Shown: piece by piece, positions 1-3,984 of the stretch
How the letters are laid out: every line of letters starts with the position of its first letter
How positions within the stretch are numbered: the first letter of the stretch is position 1
Notes under the pieces: model-generated
What the model saw: the letters and a program-made list of their open reading frames with translations, nothing else
What the model was told of the DNA's origin: nothing
The model's database searches: none
DNA from: Prevotellaceae bacterium
GTDB lineage: Bacteria > Bacteroidota > Bacteroidia > Bacteroidales > UBA932
Length of the DNA stretch: 5,164 bases
Direction: 5' to 3'
Assembly (NCBI GenBank): GCA_031267855.1
Contig: JAIRYH010000146.1
Coordinates: forward strand, 1 to 5,164
Made by a program: the position numbers and the translations under genes

Positions 1-178
1 CAGTTTGGTTGAAATTCTCCCGATTCCAGGAACCTTGCAGAATAAAAAAGTTAAAGCGATATTTTTTTATATATCTAAAGTCAGTACGTCAAGGAGCACC
101 TAATAACGGCGCAAATATAGAACAATATTTTTTATCTGCAAACTTTATCTGCAAAAATTTGTTTCGATACGTTCCGGG
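1..178 (-). repeat. Left arm of a long imperfect inverted repeat carrying an outward promoter
   Basis: The reverse complement of this stretch matches 3294-3467. The core, 39-178, aligns with 3294-3433 at roughly nine identical positions in ten with a few 1-2 base gaps (hand alignment). Bases 1-38 align more loosely with 3434-3467, and similarity has not clearly ended at the window edge, so the true repeat is probably longer. The arm is AT-rich and has no credible reading frame. It holds a minus-strand promoter (112-142) and, in its transcribed half, a weak hairpin at 58-75 corresponding to the stronger one at 3396-3414 in the other arm. No transposase or recombinase gene is visible, so I call it a repeat and not an insertion sequence. 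Confidence 0.9.
112..142 (-). promoter_or_regulatory. Bacteroidota-type promoter pointing left
   Basis: Read on the minus strand, TTTG (139-142) is followed after 19 bases by TATATTTG (112-119). This matches the TTTG / TAnnTTTG consensus of the primary sigma factor in Bacteroidota with normal spacing. Transcription would start near 105 and leave the window at base 1. The same boxes and the same 19-base spacer occur in the right arm of the repeat, which supports real function. Its target gene lies outside the window. Confidence 0.65.
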
Positions 179-455
179 GTGAAAAGTGAAAAGTTGCGAC
201 AAGCGCATCATGGCGTTAGACAACTTTCAACCTTCAAAATTGAACGTGGTCGTCCGGCTGCCGGAACACGAACAGCCGGCGCCTCCTTCAGCCGGCGCCT
301 CCTTGAGGCGGACAGGGGCGCGCCTCCACGCCGTGGGGGTATGCCCCCCGGGGGCAAGTCTGCTTCAACTTTGGGGAGTTCCCCTTTTCCGCCTGCGGAG
401 GCAAATATTGCTCCTGTCTGTTCGTCCGGTCCGAATTACTTTTCACTTTTCACCC
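177..455. repeat. GC-rich non-coding segment bounded by an 18-bp perfect inverted repeat
   Basis: Bases 177-194 (gggtgaaaagtgaaaagt) are the exact reverse complement of 438-455. Between them lies a segment that is largely GC-rich, against AT-rich flanks. It contains a perfect 16-bp tandem duplication (273-288 and 289-304), a 7-bp inverted repeat (254-260 with 273-279), G/C-run hairpins (335-339 with 344-348; 373-376 with 381-384, followed by four T) and a heptamer stretch at 217-240. Frames open through here carry no recognisable domain and run into the protease frame, so I see no gene. The shape would suit a small non-autonomous element, but no target-site duplication is evident and the terminal repeat is itself a pair of common heptamers, so mobility is only a guess. 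Confidence 0.5.
273..304. repeat. 16-bp perfect tandem duplication
   Basis: The unit cagccggcgcctcctt occurs twice head to tail with no spacer or mismatch. It lies inside the GC-rich non-coding segment upstream of the protease gene. Recent replication slippage is the simplest explanation. Confidence 0.9.
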
Positions 456-464
456 TATTTTTGT

Positions 465-472
465 TATCTTTG
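465..472 (+). promoter_or_regulatory. -7 box of the protease gene promoter
   Basis: TATCTTTG fits the Bacteroidota -7 consensus TAnnTTTG exactly. The expected -33 region, about 19 bases upstream, is only a poor match (TTTC at 441-444). Transcription would begin near 479, giving a leader of about 20 bases before the ATG at 499. The leader is AT-rich with no GGAGG-like site, as is usual in this phylum. The box probably drives both the protease and the glycosyltransferase. Confidence 0.6.
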
Positions 473-498
473 CAACTTATTATTTAAAACGCATATTC

Positions 499-2148
499 AT
501 GTATTTTTTACGTCAATCCGTTATTACCGCCGCCTTTGCAGTCTTGTCGGTCATATCTTTTGCACAGTCGAACGATTTCAAAACGGCGCAGAGCCTGGAT
601 ATTTTCCACTCCATATTGCGCGAACTGTCGCTGTTCTACGTGGACAGCATTGAAGTGGAGAAGCTGGTGTCGACAGGCATTGACGCCATGCTTGAAAGCC
701 TTGACCCCTATACGGTGTATATCCCGGAAGAAGTAGCCGGCGACTTCGATTTTATCATCACCGGCCAGTATGGCGGCATGGGCGCGCTGATAAAAAAGGC
801 GCCGTCCGGCATCGTCATTTCCGAGCCCTACAAGGGCTTCCCTGCCGACAAGGCCGGACTGGTGGCGGGCGACACTATCCTTGAAATCGACGGCGAAAGC
901 GCCGGTGCCATGGATGTTTCCACGGCAAGCAAGCGACTGAAAGGCGCGGTGGGCACCACCCTTCCGCTGAAAGTGATTAAGCTGCGCGGCGGCGACACGC
1001 TGGCCATGCAGCTCACGCGCGACCGCATCCACATATCCGACATCACCTATTCCGGCATGCTGTCGGGCGGTATCGGCTATATCCGCGTGTCGTCGTTTAC
1101 CAAAGACGGCAGCCGTGACTTCAGGAATGCATTTACCGCGCTCCGGCAAACAGGCTCGCTGGAAAAACTGATTATTGACCTGCGCTCCAACAGCGGCGGC
1201 TCGCTGGAAGAAGCCGTAAACCTCGTCGGACTGTTTGTGCCCCGCAACACGGAGATTGTAGCGTCGCGCGGACGCATCAAGCAATTCGACAGGGTTTACA
1301 AAACAAAGGAAGCGCCGCTGGATACGGAAATTCCGGTTGCCGTGCTGGTCAACAGCCTTTCGGCATCGGCGGCGGAAATTGTTGCCGGCTCGCTGCAGGA
1401 CCTCGACCGCGCCGTAATCATCGGCTCGCGCACCTTCGGAAAAGGACTGGTGCAGACCGTAAGCAGTCTGGGATACAATGCGCAGCTGAAGGTTACCACC
1501 GCAAAATACTACATCCCCAGCGGCCGCTGCGTACAGGCCATTGACTACAGCCACCGGAACGAAGACGGCAGCGTCGGACACCTGCCCGACTCGCTTACCC
1601 GTCCGTTTAAAACAAAGAACGGGCGCACCGTCTACGACGGCGGAGGCATCACGCCGGACATCCTGTCGGAATCGGCATCCTATGCAAAAATCACCTACGA
1701 CATTGCCGCGCGCGACATGCTGCACGACTTTTCGATACGCTATTTTGCCGGACATCCTGCCATCGACGCGCCGGAAAATTTCCGCCTGACCGACGAAGAA
1801 TATCATCAATTTGCGGCATACGCTGCCGACAGGCCTTTCGACGACCGCACGACAACCGAGCTGCTGCTGGCGCAGCTGGAATCGTCCATAAAGGCGGAAC
1901 ACCTGTACGAAGTCGCCAAAGCGGAACTGGATACCCTGCACGCCAAAGTCAGTCGCGACAAGCGGAGCAAGCTGCTGCTTTTCCGTCCCGAACTGCAGCA
2001 ACTGCTGGAAAACGAAATTTGCGCACGGTATTACTATGACGAAGGCCGTTTCCGTTCCATCCTGCGCCACGACCGCCAGGCAGACGCCGCCATCAGCCTC
2101 CTGAACGACGCTGATGCGTATGCAAAACAGCTGGGCTTGCAAAACTAA
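499..2148 (+). CDS. Secreted carboxyl-terminal processing protease, peptidase family S41
   Basis: A 549-residue serine protease of the CtpA/Prc/Tsp type, which cleaves near the C-terminus of exported proteins. Residues 1-22 look like a signal peptide (hydrophobic run ending SFA, cleavage before Gln23), placing it in the periplasm. A short helical region comes next, then a PDZ domain at about 85-165 with GGMG and GDTILEIDG signatures. The catalytic S41 domain spans about 190-395. Ser290 in SLSASAAEI and Lys315 in TFGKGLVQ are 25 residues apart, the spacing known for the Ser/Lys dyad of this family. The tail of about 150 residues, rich in charged and leucine residues, resembles that of other Bacteroidota S41 proteases. 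The chosen start gives a complete signal peptide and lies about 27 bases after the promoter box. It is 70 bases upstream of the glycosyltransferase gene, likely in one operon. Its substrates cannot be read from the sequence. The frame is intact with an intact active site. Confidence 0.95.
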   Translation: MYFLRQSVITAAFAVLSVISFAQSNDFKTAQSLDIFHSILRELSLFYVDSIEVEKLVSTGIDAMLESLDPYTVYIPEEVAGDFDFIITGQYGGMGALIKKAPSGIVISEPYKGFPADKAGLVAGDTILEIDGESAGAMDVSTASKRLKGAVGTTLPLKVIKLRGGDTLAMQLTRDRIHISDITYSGMLSGGIGYIRVSSFTKDGSRDFRNAFTALRQTGSLEKLIIDLRSNSGGSLEEAVNLVGLFVPRNTEIVASRGRIKQFDRVYKTKEAPLDTEIPVAVLVNSLSASAAEIVAGSLQDLDRAVIIGSRTFGKGLVQTVSSLGYNAQLKVTTAKYYIPSGRCVQAIDYSHRNEDGSVGHLPDSLTRPFKTKNGRTVYDGGGITPDILSESASYAKITYDIAARDMLHDFSIRYFAGHPAIDAPENFRLTDEEYHQFAAYAADRPFDDRTTTELLLAQLESSIKAEHLYEVAKAELDTLHAKVSRDKRSKLLLFRPELQQLLENEICARYYYDEGRFRSILRHDRQADAAISLLNDADAYAKQLGLQN

Positions 2149-2218
2149 ACTCCGGGGACGAGCCGGCAGCCCCCGTATGCCCTGCTGCCCGTCCGCCAAT
2201 CCGTCAAATCCGTAAATC

Positions 2219-3250
2219 ATGCCGCAGCCGAAACATATACTGGTGATCCGCCTTTCCGCCATCGGAGACGTGGCCATGGCTGCCCCGGTGGTACGGCAAT
2301 TCGCCGAACAGTTTCCCGCCATACGGTTTACCATGGTTTCGCAACCGTTCCTGCAGCCCCTGTTCCAGGGATTGCCCAATCTGCAGTTCGTCGGCGCAAA
2401 CGTGTACGACGACTGTCGCGGGCTGCGCGGGCTGTGGAAATTATTCCGGGTACTGCGCAGCCACAAGCCCGATGCGGTTGCGGACATTCACAATGTACTG
2501 CGCACGGTCATTCTCCGGATACTCTTTGCGGCGAGCGGGAAACGCACCTGCTTTATAAAAAAGGGACTGTTCGCCAAAAAAGCGCTTACCCGCCGGCGCT
2601 GGAAAAGGCGGCGTCCGGTCAAAACCACCTTTGACCGCTATCGCCGCGTGCTGGAAAAATGTACGGGCGCAAAACTTCCGCCCGATGCGCCTTACCGCGT
2701 GCCGGTATTTAAAAGCGACGCCCTCGACGTGCCGGCAAAGGCTGTCGGCATCGCGCCGTTTGCCCGGCACAAAGGGAAAATTTATCCGCCGGACAGGATG
2801 GAACAGGTCGTAGTACACCTCGCCATGAACCGGGGCATGACGATTTACCTTTTCGGCTCGGCTGCCGAGCGCAGCTTCATGGAATATTGGGAATACCGTT
2901 ATCCCAATGTCCGCGTGGTTGCCGGCAAGCTGAACCTGCACGACGAACTGGCATTGATGCAACAGCTGCCGCTGATGATTACGATGGATTCGGCAAACAT
3001 GCACCTGGCGTCGTTTGCCGGCACGCCGGTACTTTCCGTGTGGGGCGCCACGCACCCCCGCGCAGGCTTTTACGGATGGCAGCAGGCGCCGGACAATGCA
3101 ATAAGCGCCGACCTGCCTTGCCGCCCCTGCTCCGTCTTCGGCAACAAACCCTGCTTCGTCGGAGGTTACCTCTGCCTGCGCCTCATCGAACCGAAACAGA
3201 TCATCGAAGCAGTCAGCCGGACGCTTTCAAAGTTGAAAGTTGAGAGTTGA
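2219..3250 (+). CDS. Glycosyltransferase family 9 (ADP-heptose:LPS heptosyltransferase-like)
   Basis: A 343-residue protein of normal length for the GT9/heptosyltransferase fold (GT-B, two Rossmann-like halves). These enzymes transfer a nucleotide-activated sugar, classically ADP-heptose, onto lipopolysaccharide core at the inner face of the inner membrane. Seen here: the N-terminal signature VIRLSAIGDV, with Asp17 at the position of the proposed catalytic base of WaaC; DIHNVLRT near residue 90; a very basic stretch at about 115-140; APFARHKGKIYPPDR starting the C-terminal half; and the donor-site motif MDSANMHLASFAGTP from Met256 to Pro270. Cys301, Cys304, Cys312 and Cys319 form the cysteine cluster often seen in members of this family. 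There is no signal peptide. The donor sugar is not determined. The last codons and the stop fall inside a heptamer repeat tract (3229-3263), so the natural C-terminus may have been replaced or extended by the repeat. Confidence 0.92.
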   Translation: MPQPKHILVIRLSAIGDVAMAAPVVRQFAEQFPAIRFTMVSQPFLQPLFQGLPNLQFVGANVYDDCRGLRGLWKLFRVLRSHKPDAVADIHNVLRTVILRILFAASGKRTCFIKKGLFAKKALTRRRWKRRRPVKTTFDRYRRVLEKCTGAKLPPDAPYRVPVFKSDALDVPAKAVGIAPFARHKGKIYPPDRMEQVVVHLAMNRGMTIYLFGSAAERSFMEYWEYRYPNVRVVAGKLNLHDELALMQQLPLMITMDSANMHLASFAGTPVLSVWGATHPRAGFYGWQQAPDNAISADLPCRPCSVFGNKPCFVGGYLCLRLIEPKQIIEAVSRTLSKLKVES

Positions 3251-3263
3251 GAGTTGAAAGTTT
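3229..3263 (+). repeat. Heptamer repeat tract, five units
   Basis: Five consecutive 7-base units read aaagttg, aaagttg, agagttg, agagttg, aaagttt. The tract starts inside the 3' end of the glycosyltransferase gene and supplies its stop codon (TGA at 3248-3250). A related stretch in reverse orientation lies at 217-240, inside the other flank of the inverted repeat. Confidence 0.85.
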
Positions 3264-3277
3264 GCTGGCGCCGGCAA
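3262..3277 (+). other. Near-perfect palindrome after the glycosyltransferase gene
   Basis: Bases 3262-3277 (ttgctggcgccggcaa) are self-complementary apart from one G-T position. As RNA this gives a 6-bp stem with a GCGC loop, 11 bases after the stop codon. There is no T-run after it, so it is at best a weak or Rho-assisted transcription end point. Confidence 0.3.
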
Positions 3278-3293
3278 CACATCATCCCATCAT

Positions 3294-3467
3294 CCCGGAA
3301 CGTATCGAAAAAATTCTTGTAAATAAAGTTTGCAGATAAAAAATATTGTTCTATATTTGCGCCGTTATTATGTGCTCCTTGACGTATTGACTTTGGATAT
3401 ATAAAAAATATATCGCTTTAACTTTTATTCTGCACTAATCGAAATCTGGTAAATTTCTATCAAACGT
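3294..3467 (+). repeat. Right arm of the long inverted repeat
   Basis: This is the inverted counterpart of 1-178. Similarity starts sharply at cccggaacgtatcg (3294) and is strong to 3433, weaker to 3467 where the left copy reaches the window edge. The arm contains a promoter (3329-3359), about 35 upstream bases that are also conserved, and about 100 downstream bases that would be transcribed. Within the transcribed part, GATATAT (3396-3402) pairs with ATATATC (3408-3414) around a five-A loop, and GAAAT (3441-3445) pairs with ATTTC (3453-3457). Confidence 0.9.
3329..3359 (+). promoter_or_regulatory. Bacteroidota-type promoter pointing right
   Basis: TTTG (3329-3332), a 19-base spacer, then TATATTTG (3352-3359): a full match to the phylum consensus. 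Transcription should start near 3366. Both boxes and the spacer are preserved in the left arm of the repeat. The transcript would run through the hairpins at 3482-3735 toward the lipoprotein and Ig-like genes. Confidence 0.7.
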
Positions 3468-3588
3468 GAAATATAAGTAAAAGCGACCTTGCCACGGGTG
3501 GAGTGGGTCGCTGTATTTATTCGTTTGATGGGTTGCCAGAACCTCAAGTTACAATAAGTACAGCGCCCCATTCCACTCTTTGTTTTTT
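3366..3588 (+). ncRNA. Candidate structured RNA: leader/attenuator or independent small RNA
   Basis: The start is the predicted transcription start of the repeat promoter; the end is a T-rich tract (3579-3588). A long rod pairs 3496-3521 with 3553-3578: 25 of 26 positions pair counting three G-U pairs, the mismatch being 3508 against 3566. It is topped by 3525-3528 with 3544-3547 and 3531-3534 with 3540-3543, closing on loop gccag. An alternative hairpin pairs 3482-3487 with 3507-3512 and 3492-3495 with 3503-3506, and uses the same bases as the rod's 5' arm, so the two exclude each other. That is the geometry of antiterminator and terminator. A known Bacteroidales small RNA (for example the 6S-like type) is an alternative, but the long leader before the rod does not fit a simple 6S fold. 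No protein-coding frame was found here. Confidence 0.45.
3496..3588 (+). terminator. Terminator-like rod hairpin with T-rich tail
   Basis: The 26-position stem described for the structured RNA ends at 3578 and is followed at once by TTTGTTTTTT (3579-3588). The stem is much longer than an ordinary intrinsic terminator and is capped by a second helix, so it may be the body of a functional RNA whose end also terminates transcription. It lies 218 bases before the lipoprotein start, which suits conditional termination of that transcript. Confidence 0.45.
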
Positions 3589-3625
3589 ATGGAAGAAGGA
3601 GTAAATCACAGTAAAGGTTGAAGAG

Positions 3626-3658
3626 ATGAATTGCAGGAATAAATAACGCTGCAATCAT
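3626..3658 (+). other. Hairpin in the lipoprotein leader region
   Basis: ATTGCAG (3630-3636) pairs with CTGCAAT (3649-3655) around a 12-base loop. After one bulged A the stem extends with ATG (3626-3628) against CAT (3656-3658). No T-run follows. Role unknown. Confidence 0.45.
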
Positions 3659-3676
3659 TGGCAGTGAATAAAAATC

Positions 3677-3735
3677 GCAGCAGGGGGTTGTTTTGTCATA
3701 AGTGGTTTGTGTTTGAAAACAGCCCCGACAGCTGC
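3677..3735 (+). other. Long two-part hairpin in the lipoprotein leader region
   Basis: GCAGC (3677-3681) pairs with GCTGC (3731-3735). After a small internal loop, 3684-3694 pairs with 3716-3726 through eleven consecutive pairs (one G-U), leaving a 21-base loop. That is 16 pairs in all with no T-tract after it, so it looks like a structural leader element and not a terminator. A weak promoter-like pair (TTG 3688-3690, 17 bases, TGTGTTTG 3708-3715) overlaps it, but the -7 box departs from consensus in its second base. Confidence 0.5.
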
Positions 3736-3737
3736 AA

Positions 3738-3761
3738 GAACTAAGAGTTAAGAACTAAGAA
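3738..3761 (+). repeat. Heptamer repeat tract upstream of the lipoprotein
   Basis: Units agaacta, agagtta, agaacta and a partial fourth follow each other directly. Right after the tract, 3766-3775 (ctaacgccat) is the exact reverse complement of 210-219, which also lies beside a heptamer stretch (217-240). The remaining bases to the lipoprotein start are AT-rich and show nothing else. Confidence 0.75.
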
Positions 3762-3806
3762 TGGGCTAACGCCATTAAATGTTAAACTTTAAATAAAAAA
3801 AACAGT

Positions 3807-3962
3807 ATGAAAAAAATTTTCTTTCTTCTCGTATGCCTGTCGCTCTTGGCAACAGGCTGCGCAACGCACAAAACAACCGCATCCCATGTGGATGGTATTC
3901 CCGTGTATTATACCGGAACCGACGAGCCGGCGGCAATGGGATACATGGACAGTGAACAGTGA
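3807..3962 (+). CDS. Small predicted lipoprotein, 51 residues
   Basis: The product begins MKKIFFLLVCLSLLATGC: two lysines, a hydrophobic run and a lipobox-like LATGC with Cys18 as the likely lipidated residue. Bacteroidota lipoboxes are looser than those of enterobacteria, so Ala at -3 and Thr at -2 are acceptable. The mature part would be only 34 residues (HKTTASHVDGIPVYYTG and a short acidic tail) with no domain I recognise. The start is preceded by an A-rich leader (aaataaaaaaaacagt) nearly identical to that of the next gene, 22 bases downstream. The stop TGA (3960-3962) lies in a two-unit heptamer, acagtga repeated at 3949-3962, so the C-terminus may be shaped by that repeat. It could be a small surface lipoprotein serving the secreted neighbour, or the remnant of a longer protein. 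The function is unknown. Confidence 0.75.
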   Translation: MKKIFFLLVCLSLLATGCATHKTTASHVDGIPVYYTGTDEPAAMGYMDSEQ

Positions 3963-3984
3963 ATAACTTTTAAATAAAAACAGC

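Noticed and set aside
179..653. Two overlapping plus-strand frames of 102 and 155 codons
   Set aside because: They cross the repeat-laden GC-rich segment and, for the longer one, the protease start. Their products are low-complexity Arg/Pro/Gly sequences with no credible start site.
508..2487. Very long open frame on the minus strand (659 codons)
   Set aside because: It lies opposite the protease gene and runs into the glycosyltransferase gene. Its translation has no domain, is rich in odd Cys/Arg/Gln runs, and lacks a leader or promoter; it is a shadow of GC-rich codon use.
3229..3263. CRISPR-like array
   Set aside because: Units are 7 bases with no spacers and no cas genes are present.
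3370..3390. Six-codon leader peptide frame just after the predicted transcription start
   Set aside because: The ATG is AGG in the left arm of the repeat, so it is not conserved where the surrounding bases are.
1..3467. Composite transposon bounded by insertion sequences
   Set aside because: The arms are under 200 bases within view, contain promoters instead of transposase frames, and no target-site duplication is visible. The arm ends are not fully seen, so this is not final.
3366..3588. Firm assignment as 6S RNA, tRNA, SRP RNA or RNase P RNA
   Set aside because: A rod-like hairpin recalls 6S, but over 100 bases of leader precede it without a closing partner. No cloverleaf or conserved SRP or RNase P motifs are visible.
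3688..3715. Separate promoter for the lipoprotein gene
   Set aside because: TTG-17-TGTGTTTG departs from TAnnTTTG at the second base and overlaps a strong hairpin; kept only as a remark under that hairpin.
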